64,000 bases of DNA from Endozoicomonas euniceicola (GTDB lineage: Bacteria > Pseudomonadota > Gammaproteobacteria > Pseudomonadales > Endozoicomonadaceae). Location of the stretch: assembly GCF_025562755.1 (NCBI RefSeq), contig NZ_CP103300.1, forward strand, positions 1,377,501 through 1,441,500, read 5' to 3'. Below the pieces are notes generated by a model that did not search any database, was not told the DNA's origin, and saw only the letters and a list, made by a program, of their open reading frames with translations. Below are positions 18,114 through 26,960 of this stretch, one piece after another. Each line of letters opens with the position of its first letter. The stretch's first letter is position 1. A program made the position numbers and the translations under genes.

Positions 18114-19812
18114 CCTAAATTCAGCGGTTAACCCCTGAGCTAAACTCTAACCCTCAACAATATTGAGGGCTCGAAGATGGTTCGACCACCAAAACCCACT
18201 CCCCCAAAGGGTGAGTTGTCTGAAATGGAAAAAGATCCCTTATCCGTCAAACTCGAAGTCGATTCTTTCGACGGTAAAATTCATGTCGAGTGGGAGCCTG
18301 AAGCATCGGTCACCCCAATGGGACAGCTTCCTTTTTTTATACAGTTTTTAAAAACAGGTCACCGATTTGAACCCTGGATTAACGATTGCCCACTAACTTA
18401 TAAAAGCCCAAACGCCCCTCAAAAAGTGGATGTGATTGGCTCATTAATGCTTTCCATTCTTTCAGGACATAAACGCTATGCGCATATCGGAACAATTATT
18501 GGTGATAAAGTAAACGCTCAGTTGCTCGGGATGAAAAAAATTGTCAGCGATGATTCTGCCAGGCGTGGTTTAAAGAAGATTGACGAAGATGAAGGCGTTG
18601 AATGGATGCAAAAACACCTCCATCTCTGTTTTGATCCGTTATTAACCATTCCATGGATTATGGATGTTGATGTTACCGTGAAAACCATTTATGGGCATCA
18701 GGAAGGAGCGGTTAATGGCTATAACCCACATAAGAAAGGGAGACCCTCTCATACTTACCACTCATATATGATGGCTAATCTTAAATTAATACTGGAGGTT
18801 GAAGTCAGACCCGGAAATCAAAGTCAAAGTAAATACTCTTTACCCGGTTTAATGGAGCTATTAAATCGACTTCCAAAACGCTGCTGGCCTGAATTTGTTC
18901 GTGGTGATTGTGATTGGGGAAGTGACCGGGTAATGAGCGAATTGGAAGATGCTGGTTGTCATTATCTTTTTAAAATGAAGAAGCACGGCAACGTTAAGAA
19001 AGCCATAGGGAATGCACACTGTAGCGGAGGATGGGTAAAATACGACAACCATTGGGAGGGAAAAGAATCCGTAATTAAACTGTCAGGTTGGAAAAAAGAA
19101 AGACGCATAATTATTGTTCGAAGACGGCGTCCTGAAAATGAAATACCGATGTTGGAAAAAGGAATAAAAGAACGTCAACAAACGTTAGCATTAATAGAAG
19201 AGCCAGAAAATATAAAAGCTTACGAGTATTCGGTTCTGGTCACATCTCTTGATAATGATATAGTCTCGATCATTAATCATTATCGCAATAGGGCTGACTG
19301 TGAAAATAACTTTGATGAAATCAAAAACCAATGGGGCTGGGGCGGTTATGTAACAAAAGATATGGCAAGATGTCGAATGCTGGCCCGAATGGTTGCCTTG
19401 GTTTACAACTGGTGGACGCTATACGTTCGATTGAGTAATCCGGACTCCCATAAAGAATCAATTACCAGCCGCCCCTTATTAATGAGTTCAATTGGCAAGC
19501 TGACCCACTCTGGCAACCAAAAGAAAATAAAGCTGACAAGCCAGCATCGATGGATGTATAAAATTGCGAAATTACAAAGTGAACTGTGTGATTTTTTTGA
19601 TTCAATCAAAAGTATCGCACCGCAGTTGAATCCAATTAACGCATGGTGTCGTATTTTAACGAAAGCGGTCTCAAAATTTTTGAAAAAAGGGCAGGTTATT
19701 ACGATGCAACCATTAATTCGATCGGGCTAATGACTTAAAAAAACGCTGCTCAGAACCGTGAGAAGCTATTCCTAATGGCATGGCTCAGTGGCGTTCAACT
19801 GCTGAATTTAGG
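18114..19812 (+). mobile_element. Complete IS1380-like element, copy 2
   Basis: A 1699-base element with ends CCTAAATTCAGC and its inverse, flanked by a 5-bp direct repeat TTCAG (18109-18113 and 19813-19817). It is inserted in inverted orientation into copy 1 of the same element, only two bases from the ISAs1 target duplication. IS1380-family members typically have CCT-starting ends and 4-5-bp duplications, which fits. Confidence 0.93.
18177..19730 (+). CDS. IS1380-like transposase, intact copy
   Basis: A 517-residue DDE transposase starting MVRPPKPTPPKGELSEMEK. The core has IMDVDVTVKTIYGHQEGAV with the first Asp, GRPSHTYHSYMMANLKL, RGDCDWGSDRVMSELED with the second, and a YRNRADCENNFDEIKNQWG segment with the catalytic Glu. 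Start, stop and both element ends are intact, and it is almost identical to the broken copy 1, so transposition was recent. The family assignment rests on the YGHQEGA / GYNP..GRPSH signature, the terminal repeats and the 5-bp target duplication. Confidence 0.85.
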   Translation: MVRPPKPTPPKGELSEMEKDPLSVKLEVDSFDGKIHVEWEPEASVTPMGQLPFFIQFLKTGHRFEPWINDCPLTYKSPNAPQKVDVIGSLMLSILSGHKRYAHIGTIIGDKVNAQLLGMKKIVSDDSARRGLKKIDEDEGVEWMQKHLHLCFDPLLTIPWIMDVDVTVKTIYGHQEGAVNGYNPHKKGRPSHTYHSYMMANLKLILEVEVRPGNQSQSKYSLPGLMELLNRLPKRCWPEFVRGDCDWGSDRVMSELEDAGCHYLFKMKKHGNVKKAIGNAHCSGGWVKYDNHWEGKESVIKLSGWKKERRIIIVRRRRPENEIPMLEKGIKERQQTLALIEEPENIKAYEYSVLVTSLDNDIVSIINHYRNRADCENNFDEIKNQWGWGGYVTKDMARCRMLARMVALVYNWWTLYVRLSNPDSHKESITSRPLLMSSIGKLTHSGNQKKIKLTSQHRWMYKIAKLQSELCDFFDSIKSIAPQLNPINAWCRILTKAVSKFLKKGQVITMQPLIRSG

Positions 19813-20238
19813 TTCAGGCTCCCACTCGACATGAATTTTACCGTCGAAAGAATCGACTTCGAGTTTGACGGATAAGGGATCTTTTTCCATTTCAGACAAC
19901 TCACCCTTTGGGGGAGTGGGTTTTGGTGGTCGAACCATCTTCGAGCCCTCAATATTGTTGAGGGTTAGAGTTTAGCGGACTAGCCCACCCTGCGGGCACA
20001 CATCCCAGAGTAACTCTTTTAATAAGCTAACCTTGAGCCTTCGTTCTACGATAAGGAGGAAGGCATATCCAGGCCAAAGGCCGAACGCACACTGGTGCCC
20101 CGTGCCCGGAGTTTAGCGTGGTCGGGAGGCTGGCGACCGCATCACTGATGACGCCTGGCGATCTCGTTCGGAAGACTGCATATGATCGACAGCCCCATAC
20201 CCAGATATGCCTTCGCTCTGGAGTATAGGTAGGCAATC

Positions 20239-21760
20239 ATGAAGCACAACCCAAAACCCACTAAAGCACAAAAACGAATATCTGGTCATCTTAAAACCGT
20301 CAACCTCTACGCGGCAGGCATTGATATTGGCTCAGAGTTCCACTTTGTTGCTGTCCCTGAAGAGCTGGATGATAAGCCTGTCCGGTCTTTTGCCTGCTTC
20401 ACTGCTGATCTCGAGATGATGGCCCAGTGGCTTGTATGTATCGGGATTACCACCGTAGTCATGGAGTCCACCGGAATATACTGGATTCCTGCTTTCGAAA
20501 TGCTTGAAGAGCACGGGCTTGAAGTCAGGCTGGTGAATGCACGCCACGTTAAAAACGTCCCTGGTCGTAAAAGTGACGTACAGGACTGCCAGTGGTTACA
20601 ACAACTGCATACACATGGCTTGCTTGAAGGTGCTTTTCGTCCTGAAGATCAGGTGTGCGCTCTGCGTGCTTAGGGGCGCAGCATTCAATAACTTACCGGG
20701 CTGTTGGCTTTTGGCTATTAGCTGCTCATACAGCCAACCGCCAAAAGCCAAAAGCCAACAGCCAACAGCCAACAGCCAACAGCCAACAGCCAACAGCCAA
20801 CAGCGGTATATTATGTTCTGCTGCTTCCCTTACATGCGCCAACGTGAAACCCTGATCCGCTATCGAGCGTCGCACATACAGCACATGCAGAAAGCCTTAC
20901 GCCAAATGAACCTGCTGCTGGATAATGTCGTTTCGGATGTTACCGGCAAAACCGGGATGAGCATCATTCGTTCCATCCTCAGGGGTGAGCGCGATCCTGT
21001 AGTATTGGCGAGCCACCGTGATTCCCATTGCAAGCAATCAGAGAAAGTCATTGCTAAATCATTGCATGGACACTATCGGGCAGAGCATTTGTTTGCTCTG
21101 AAGCAGGCCGTTGAGCTTTATGATTTTTACGAAAAGGAAATCGAAGCTTGTGATAAGGCACTTGAGAATCAGCTGAGTCAGTTCGATGATCAGGTCGAAA
21201 GCGCCTCATTGCCTGCAAAGAGAAAATCAGCCAGCGCCCCCGGCTTTGATGTAAGAGCTCACCTTTACAGGATGACCGGGGTCGATCTGACAGCGATCGA
21301 GGGGATAGAAGAAAATACCGCCCTGAAAGTTATTTCTGAGACAGGGACGGACATGAACCGCTGGCCGACAGAGAAGCACTTTTGTTCCTGGCTGGGGCTG
21401 AGTCCCGGAAACAAAATATCCGGGGGAAAGGTGTTAAGCAGTAAGACCAAAAGGATTCCAAACAGGGCTGCTTCAGCTCTGAGGATGGCCGCATTGACAC
21501 TGGTAAATTCAAAAAGTGCCCTAGGAGCCTATTATCGCCGGATGAGAAGTAAGCTGGGTGCACCCAAAGCGATTACAGCGACTGCACACAAACTTGCACG
21601 ACTGATTTATAGCATGCTGAAAAATGGATCAGAATATGTTGAGCGAGGTCAGGATTACTACGAGGAGCAGTATCGTGACCGAGTGATTAAAAATATGAAA
21701 AAGCGTGCAGAAGAAATGGGGTACAAGCTGGTCAGGGTTGAAACAGCCTCACCAGCTTGA
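20239..21760 (+). pseudogene. IS110-family transposase split by a MITE-like repeat
   Basis: The N-terminal part (20239-20672) has the DEDD RuvC-like domain: AAGIDIGSEFHFVAVPEE, VVMESTGIYWIPAFEMLEE and NARHVKNVPGRKSDVQD. The C-terminal part (from about 20831) begins YMRQRETLIRYRASHIQHMQ and ends with the Tnp IS116/IS110/IS902 domain (LTAIEGIEENTALKVISE; FCSWLGLSPGNKISGGK). A 157-base repeat with a TTA target duplication separates them. Deleting it with one TTA restores the frame as ALRAYMRQRE. As it stands, a stop follows ALRA, so the gene is broken. Confidence 0.9.
20673..20829. repeat. MITE-like heptamer palindrome, copy 1 (inside IS110 gene)
   Basis: The 157-base insertion has imperfect terminal inverted repeats (GGGGCGCAGCA and GGGAAGCAGCA read inward) and is flanked by TTA (or CTTA) on both sides. 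Inside is an array of nine 7-base units (CCAAAAG twice, CCAACAG seven times, 20741-20803) which can fold back on the partly complementary TTGGCTTTTGGC segment to its left. It encodes no protein. The exact restoration of the IS110 frame shows that it moves as a unit. Confidence 0.88.
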
Positions 21761-21825
21761 CTCTGTGCAAGTGGCGAGACCGGAGGAGTTACTCAGAAGC
21801 TCAGGGGTTAACCGCTGAATTTAGG

Positions 21826-22785
21826 TTCAATCGGATTGTACTTGCTGTGGTAGGGAGGGTAGTAAACCAGCCGTATTTTCAGCCCCACTTTTTTGGCAAA
21901 CTCAACCATTCTGAAAAGAAACTGAGTTCGGTGGCTGTTACTTTCAGGACCGTTGTCTGCGTAGATAACCAGCTCATCGACATACCTGTTAGTTTCCCTC
22001 ACCTGCTCCCACCACTGTTCAATGGCATCGCAGATAAAATCACTGGTTTTGTAAGAGTTACCGTAAAAGACATACAGTTGATCATTTTCCAGATTGAGTA
22101 TTCCAAAGGGGATCATTTTTTCTTTGGTGGCCATATCATGATCCAGCGCTTTGACCGCTTCAGTTCCTCTTGCTTTACCACCTCTGGAAAAATTTCCAAG
22201 GTTAACCGTTGCTTTGCAATCAATGCTGATCTGAAGACTCTGCTTTCTCTGGCTTGCGGTGCTTTTTACTTGTTTGACGTTTTCAAAGATGGCATCGGTT
22301 TCCGGGATTTTTTTTCCGGCGTGGTCTTCTGTACCTTGTGAAGTTTATAGCCCATGCGGTTCAACATGTTGCAGAAAGTACGCTCTTTGGGAAGTAGCTC
22401 TTCCTGCCACCCTTTTTCATCAATCAGTTTTTTTCGAACAGCACTGGCTGTTATGCGAGCATAGGAGAACGTATTTCTGAGCTGCGGGTCAGCCTGACTT
22501 TCAGGGTCTACCAAGCTTCGAATGTCTTGTTCCAGTTGAGGATTTGCTACTTCTGCTTTTGGCTTGCCCTGAGATACGTAATTTCCATAACAAATAAGTC
22601 CTGTCCTTTTTTCATGCATCCCGAGTTCAACGGTATGACGACCAAAATTGAACTCGGTTTCAGTAAGGCGTGGACTACCAAAACAGAGCTGTTCAGCGAC
22701 TTCAGCTATGAAGGCTCTGTGTTCAGAGCCTTTGAGCTTTTTAGCAGCAAGTATAATGAGGTGTTTGCATTCAGGGGTGACATTA
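21826..22785 (-). pseudogene. N-terminal and middle part of the ISAzo13-like transposase, with a frame change
   Basis: The first frame (22785 to 22266) encodes ILAAKKLKGSEHRAFIAEV, FGRHTVELGMHEKRTG and ERTFCNMLNRMGYKLHKVQ. At 22308-22315 a run of eight A residues ends it, and the -1 frame continues as IPETDAIFENVKQ, SIDCKATVNLGNFSRGGKA, LVIYADNGPESNSHRTQFL and YYPPYHSKYNPIE. The protein is then cut by the IS1380-like insertion. The ISAzo13 family is identified by the SRGGKxR and YADNGPE segments. The start is unclear because the upstream codons come from a MITE-like repeat. Confidence 0.75.
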
Positions 22786-22900
22786 GGGGAACGGAAGGTT
22801 AGAATATACCGCTGTTGGCTATTAGCTTTTGGTGGTTGGCTGTCTGAGCAGCTAATAGCCAACCGCCAAAAGCCCGGTAAGACATTGAATGCTGCGCCCC
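22786..22900. repeat. MITE-like heptamer palindrome, copy 2 (5' end of ISAzo13-like gene)
   Basis: About 115 bases bounded by GGGGAACGGAAGG and, inverted, GGGGCGCAGCATTCA, with TTA / TAA at the borders. It holds a long hairpin in which the CTGTTGGCTATTAGCTTTTGG arm pairs with the matching right arm. It lies directly before the ISAzo13-like coding sequence, so it is either an insertion there or the native end of that element. Confidence 0.75.
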
Positions 22901-22904
22901 TAAG

Positions 22905-23163
22905 AATAACCTTAACATTTCTTCAACAAACGGAGATGACTAGGAAAAAGCCAGATCATCAAATTCAAAGAAAGAAAGATTAAGGTTTTTAACTCATGAA
23001 AAGTATGCAAACTAATCGACATACTTCCCGACAAAATTACGTAAAAATACCTTTCAACTATACCGACACTATATTACATCTTCGGCAAGTGGCTACACAG
23101 TCAACAAATAACTTAAGCACAAAGGCGATGCAAAGAATCCCCCCTGATACTCAGCACCTGTCA
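22905..23163. other. Short gap between the IS cluster and the autotransporter gene
   Basis: An AT-rich 259-base stretch. I see no convincing gene, terminator or repeat beyond the border of the MITE-like element. Confidence 0.4.
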
Positions 23164-24576
23164 TCAAAAACGAACTTCCAGCCCGGCAAGAATATGATGA
23201 GATAACGACTCTTTCATCCAGACGCCACCATAAACCAGACTCATATTTAACCGCTCATAAAGAAAAGTATCGAGCCCGACAGAATAGTAAGCACCATTCT
23301 GGTCATAGTAACCGTATTTTTTCTTCTTTCCCTCTACTTCCAGGTCAGCGGTTTTTAAATCGGAGTGCTGCCATCCAAGAGAGAGTTTAAGCTCAAACGG
23401 CTGGCTGAATTGTTCCCGTTCATATGTGAATACCGCCCCAAGTCGTGATACCCAGCCACCGCTCTTGCCTTTTTTCACCATCTGGGTAAACCAGTTGAAG
23501 TCGTCACGTTGCCGGTTAACATACATCAACTGCACTTCCGGCGTGAGTGTCAGCCCCGCAGACAGATGACTTAAATCCAGGTCATACCCGCCACGGGCAT
23601 ACACATCCCATTGCCTGCTTTTATAATCCGCTTTGTAGCTATGAGATTTACTGTCAATCGTATTCCAGTTATACGTCACCAGTCCTTCAGCACGCAGGGA
23701 ACCACGCCGCCAGGCGATAGTGGGCCCCACACGCCAGGTTCCCGACTCAACTCCACCATTAAAGTCTTTCAGGTCAGCCGTAAGCTTTTGCCAGGCTCCA
23801 TAGATACCAATCAACCATTCATTACCAACCGGACGAAGCAGGGACATCTGTATTCCATAGCCGTTTGATTTAAACCCGGCCATATCGTTAACTTTTTTCT
23901 GATCAAGAAAGTGGCCATAAACCTGCATCAGCCCAAACCATTCTCCATAAACAAAAGCCTTTGCCCCCTGCTTAACTACCTGCGAATAATTGTAAAACGT
24001 ATCGTGATCAGCGGCGACATCACTCTGCCCCAGATCTTCCTGACCAAGATAGTCCACAGCATCATCAGGCTCCTTCTGCGCCAGCCAGTGGGAAGAAGGC
24101 TTATCGTAGAGCCCGGCATTACGGCTTTCGGATAAGGCCGCAGCGGGAATCCGGCCACTCAGGATGCTGCTGGTCAGCCGGGTAAAACTGTCATAAGCAT
24201 GAAGTGAAGCTTCGTGCATCATCCGGTCAGCGATGGCTGGTTGTGATAAAACAGCACTGACCTTCTGAGCACTGACGAGTTGCGATGGAGGAATTTGTTC
24301 AATAGGAAGAAAACGCCCACCCGCTATATCGCCATTAACATCCATAACCTTAAAGTAATACACATCCTGTTCCGGCGCTTTCCAGACTTTTGAGGTATCT
24401 ACTTTTATGTCTAAAACATCAGTGCGGGTATCCGTGTATTTAAAGTGAGCCGTCTTGTTCTGCTGGTCAAAGTTGACTTGAGGCTCATCAGCAAGCAGTG
24501 CCGGTTGAATAAATCCTGATAATCCACCAAGGACCGCTAATTTCACAGGCAACGAAAATAATGCTCTGGGTTTCAC
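23164..24576 (-). CDS. Outer-membrane protein with autotransporter-type beta barrel
   Basis: A 470-residue protein with a signal peptide (MKPRALFSLPVKLAVLGG) ending near LLADEP. The N-terminal 190 residues are a short periplasmic or passenger region. From about residue 200 (FVYGEWFGLMQVYGHF) alternating hydrophobic/aromatic strands continue to the C-terminal HILAGLEVRF. The final phenylalanine is the outer-membrane assembly signal, and the pattern fits the autotransporter barrel domain (PF03797). The passenger is much shorter than in classical autotransporters and has no recognised enzyme domain. It lies alone between the IS cluster and the amr genes. An adhesin or surface role is only a guess. 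Confidence 0.75.
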   Translation of the reverse strand: MKPRALFSLPVKLAVLGGLSGFIQPALLADEPQVNFDQQNKTAHFKYTDTRTDVLDIKVDTSKVWKAPEQDVYYFKVMDVNGDIAGGRFLPIEQIPPSQLVSAQKVSAVLSQPAIADRMMHEASLHAYDSFTRLTSSILSGRIPAAALSESRNAGLYDKPSSHWLAQKEPDDAVDYLGQEDLGQSDVAADHDTFYNYSQVVKQGAKAFVYGEWFGLMQVYGHFLDQKKVNDMAGFKSNGYGIQMSLLRPVGNEWLIGIYGAWQKLTADLKDFNGGVESGTWRVGPTIAWRRGSLRAEGLVTYNWNTIDSKSHSYKADYKSRQWDVYARGGYDLDLSHLSAGLTLTPEVQLMYVNRQRDDFNWFTQMVKKGKSGGWVSRLGAVFTYEREQFSQPFELKLSLGWQHSDLKTADLEVEGKKKKYGYYDQNGAYYSVGLDTFLYERLNMSLVYGGVWMKESLSHHILAGLEVRF

Positions 24577-24919
24577 GACAACTCCCGAATACTTTTATTT
24601 GTTAACAGCGTTGGTGAACAGCCATCTGTCAATCAGCTGCTCCCCCCATGCAAAGGTAGTCGAAGAAAAAGTAGCTGAAGAAAACGTAGTCGAAGGTTTA
24701 TTTTTTCGAGAGTCAGGGTTTAAGGGGGTTAGTAATCTGAAATATGCCGGGCTTTTAGCTTTTAGCTTTTAGCTTTTAGCTTTTAGCTTTTAGCTTTTAG
24801 CTTTTAGCTTTTGGCTTTTGGCTTTTGGCTTTTGGCGGTTCATACAACCATCAACCAATAGCTAACAGCTAACAGCCAATAGCTAACAGCTAATAGCCAA
24901 CAACCAACAGCGACATATT
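24577..24919. other. Intergenic region holding MITE-like copy 3
   Basis: The 343-base gap upstream of the autotransporter gene (minus strand) and downstream of amrS. Its right two thirds are the heptamer repeat described separately; the left part (24577-24723) should hold the autotransporter promoter. Short direct repeats of GTAG(T/C)(C/T)GAAG type lie at 24656-24697. No gene is seen. Confidence 0.4.
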
Positions 24920-24929
24920 CTAAGTCTTC
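24724..24929. repeat. MITE-like heptamer palindrome, copy 3
   Basis: Twelve 7-base units run from 24753 to 24836 (TTTTAGC eight times, then TTTTGGC four times). A right arm of degenerate AACAGCY units ends in ACATATTCTAAG at about 24925. The outer ends (GGGGG...GAAATATGCC and the inverse ATATTCTAAG) match the other copies. The amrS stop codon lies within the right end of the repeat. Confidence 0.85.
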
Positions 24930-26014
24930 ATTATAATTGGAATACGCTTCCGTCCCCATGCACCCGGGTTTGATTCAAACACACCAGCAACCGGCGTCCC
25001 ACATTGCTCGCAGGCTCCCTGATGAATATGCCAGGCTCCCAGCTCATACCAGTCGCGCTCAATCAGCAGAGCGCCACACTGATGACACCAGGTACTCCCG
25101 CCCTCGCGGTCATGAACATTACCGGTATAGACATAATTCAGCCCGTAGGACCGGGCGATATCTCTGGCTCGTGACAATGTACTGCCCGGTGTATGGGCAT
25201 GATCCATCATTTTCCAGTCAGGGTGAAACGCGGTGAAGTGAAGGGGAATACCTGCCCCCAGATTATCCGCAAGCCAGGAGGACATGGCATGCAGCTCGTT
25301 GTCTGAATCATTTTCTCCGGGTATCAGCAACGTGGCAATCTCAAACCAGACATTAGTCTCCTGCTTTAAATAAAGCAGCGTTTCCAGAACTGGCTGCAGC
25401 GCACCACCACAGATTTTTTTATAAAACGACTCGGTAAAGGCTTTCAGGTCAATATTCGCCGCATCAATATATCGGTAAAACTGCTCCCTGGGCTGTTCGC
25501 AAATATACCCGGCACTGACCGCCACCGATTTAATGTCCAGCTCATGTCCGGCCTGGGCGACATCTATCGCATACTCCATAAAAACCACCGGGTCGTTATA
25601 GGTAAACGCCATACTGCGACAACCCGATTGCAATGCAGCTTGAGCCAGGGCTTCCGGCATAGCCTGATCAGCCAGCGTATCTATTTCCCGCGATTTGCTA
25701 ATATCCCAGTTCTGGCAGAATTTGCAGGCAAGATTACAACCGGCAGTCCCAAAAGAGAGTACAGGCGTTCCCGGCAGAAAGTGATTTAACGGTTTTTTTT
25801 CAATAGGATCGATACAAAAGCCGCTGGAACGGCCATAGCTGGTCAAGACAATCTGATCATTGTGCCGGGCCCGGACAAAACAAAGTCCCTGCTGCCCTTC
25901 CCTCAATTTGCAGGCTCTGGGGCAAACGTCACACTGAATACGGCTGTCGTCCAATACATGCCACCACTGAGTTGGCCAGTACTCAGGAGGATGACGGATG
26001 GCATTCTGAGTCAT
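24920..26014 (-). CDS. amrS: AmmeMemoRadiSam radical SAM enzyme
   Basis: A radical SAM protein of about 364 residues. The cluster motif is CNLACKFCQNW (CxxxCxxC, near residue 95), preceded by an N-terminal CDVCPRACKLREGQQGLC motif and followed near the C-terminus by a second Cys-rich group (CHQC, CEQC) that could bind metal. I choose ATG 26014 (MTQNAIRHPP), with GGGG upstream; a GTG at 26023 is possible. It is divergent from amrB and amrA, completing the three-part system of radical SAM enzyme, MEMO1-like and AMMECR1-like proteins. The reaction of this system is not firmly established. The stop codon is supplied by a MITE-like repeat. Confidence 0.92.
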   Translation of the reverse strand: MTQNAIRHPPEYWPTQWWHVLDDSRIQCDVCPRACKLREGQQGLCFVRARHNDQIVLTSYGRSSGFCIDPIEKKPLNHFLPGTPVLSFGTAGCNLACKFCQNWDISKSREIDTLADQAMPEALAQAALQSGCRSMAFTYNDPVVFMEYAIDVAQAGHELDIKSVAVSAGYICEQPREQFYRYIDAANIDLKAFTESFYKKICGGALQPVLETLLYLKQETNVWFEIATLLIPGENDSDNELHAMSSWLADNLGAGIPLHFTAFHPDWKMMDHAHTPGSTLSRARDIARSYGLNYVYTGNVHDREGGSTWCHQCGALLIERDWYELGAWHIHQGACEQCGTPVAGVFESNPGAWGRKRIPIIMKT

Positions 26015-26180
26015 GGCAACCACCCCATTTATTCAATCGTGTACAAACACCTTAGATACTCTTATTACGCACGGCTGTCAAAAAATCATTGTAAGCAAAA
26101 TCAAACCACTCATTCTGTAAAAGAAATGCAGAAAACGCTGGCTATAATTATACAGCTTACTTCCCTGGGGGGATGACTCA

Positions 26181-26960
26181 ATGACCGTTCGCCAACCTGC
26201 TGTGGCCGGAACCTTCTACCCTGATGATCCGGCCATACTTCAGAAAATCGTTTCTAATATGCTTCAGGAAACTGAACAGCGCGACCTTTCTCCCAAGGCA
26301 TTGATTGTTCCCCATGCCGGTTATATCTATTCCGGGCCGGTGGCAGCCAGTGCTTACCAGTTACTGGAACCTTTCCATGACAACATTAACCGGGTGGTAT
26401 TGCTGGGACCTTCTCATCAGGTAGCCTTTGAGGGTCTGGCACTGCCTGATGCCGATCATTTCATGACACCACTGGGCAGCATTCATCTGGACAGACCGGC
26501 CATGGCAGCACTCAGTCGGTTCAGCCAGGTGCAGACGCTTTCCCAGGCACATGCCAGAGAACACAGCCTTGAAGTTCAGCTTCCGTTTTTACAAACCTGC
26601 CTTGAGAGCTTCAGTCTGGTTCCACTGGTGGTGGGTAATGCTTCCGCTCTGGTAGTCGCGGAAGTCATCGATTTCCTCTGGGGTAAGGAAGACACCCTGA
26701 TTGTCATCAGCTCTGACCTGAGCCATTACCATTCCTACGAAGAAGCCCAGCGTCGGGATAACCTGACGGTAAAAGCCATTGAACAGTTAACCACGGACCT
26801 GACCGGGGGGCAGGCTTGCGGCTGCTGCCCCATCAATGGCATGCTGAAAGTAGCCCAGAGGCGAGGGATGGAAGTACAGACTCTGGATGTTCGCAACTCC
26901 GGTGATACCGCCGGTGATAAACAACGGGTTGTGGGTTATGGCGCCTTTGCCATTCAGTGA
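26181..26960 (+). CDS. amrB: MEMO1-family protein AmrB
   Basis: A 259-residue MEMO1-like protein, related in fold to extradiol dioxygenases. Visible conserved parts are RQPAVAGTFYPDD at the start, VPHAGYIYSGPVAA with a metal-ligand histidine, LLGPSHQV, AREHSLEVQLPFLQ and SSDLSHYHSYEEA. A GGGGGG ribosome site lies at 26169-26174, seven bases before the ATG. The gene overlaps amrA at its stop and is divergent from amrS. The AmmeMemoRadiSam cluster is widespread but its substrate is not settled; the set is complete here. Confidence 0.92.
   Translation: MTVRQPAVAGTFYPDDPAILQKIVSNMLQETEQRDLSPKALIVPHAGYIYSGPVAASAYQLLEPFHDNINRVVLLGPSHQVAFEGLALPDADHFMTPLGSIHLDRPAMAALSRFSQVQTLSQAHAREHSLEVQLPFLQTCLESFSLVPLVVGNASALVVAEVIDFLWGKEDTLIVISSDLSHYHSYEEAQRRDNLTVKAIEQLTTDLTGGQACGCCPINGMLKVAQRRGMEVQTLDVRNSGDTAGDKQRVVGYGAFAIQ

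Larger units (their letters stand above)
19977..21800 (+). mobile_element. IS110-family element inserted in the end of IS1380-like copy 1
   Basis: The limits follow from the reconstruction of copy 1: its sequence stops at 19975-19976 and resumes at 21800, with AGC common to both borders. There is no clear target duplication or inverted repeat, as usual for IS110 elements. The 1824-base insertion includes a 157-base MITE-like repeat inside its transposase gene. About 260 bases precede the gene, where IS110 elements often encode a guide RNA; I could not identify its loops by eye. Confidence 0.8.
15265..21825 (-). mobile_element. IS1380-like element, copy 1, carrying three nested insertions
   Basis: Terminal repeats CCTAAATTCAGC are at 15265 and, inverted, at 21825, with target duplications TTCAA at 15260-15264 and 21826-21830. 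Copy 1 survives in four pieces: 15265-16772, 18107-18113, 19818-19975 and 21800-21825. Their lengths add to 1699 bases, exactly the length of the intact copy 2. The pieces are separated by an ISAs1 element, by copy 2 in the opposite orientation, and by an IS110 element. Its transposase start lies at 19938. Confidence 0.9.
14934..22904 (-). mobile_element. ISAzo13-like insertion sequence, interrupted by nested IS elements
   Basis: The transposase coding sequence starts near 22785 and runs on the minus strand to 21831, where an IS1380-like element with a 5-bp target duplication (TTCAA) cuts it, and resumes at 15264 down to 15011. Removing 15265-21830 restores reading through NPIERGWSYLENHW. Similar end sequences, CTTAGGGG plus about 20 bases, occur at 14931 and, inverted, at 22904, and are taken as terminal repeats. 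The uninterrupted element would be about 1.4 kb. Whether the right end is its own or belongs to an inserted MITE is uncertain. Confidence 0.6.

Noticed and set aside
20537..21760. A single 407-residue plus-strand frame running through the MITE-like repeat in the IS110 gene
   Set aside because: Its first part is an out-of-frame reading of the N-terminal coding sequence and the repeat; only the part after about 20831 is real transposase.
22786..22862. N-terminal residues of the ISAzo13-like frame rich in Ser and Gln
   Set aside because: They are translated from the MITE-like repeat and have no counterpart in the family.
24753..24836. Heptamer array considered as a CRISPR or as a simple microsatellite
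   Set aside because: Units are 7 bp with no spacers, so it is not a CRISPR. It sits inside a palindromic element with conserved ends that recurs four more times, so it is more than a microsatellite.
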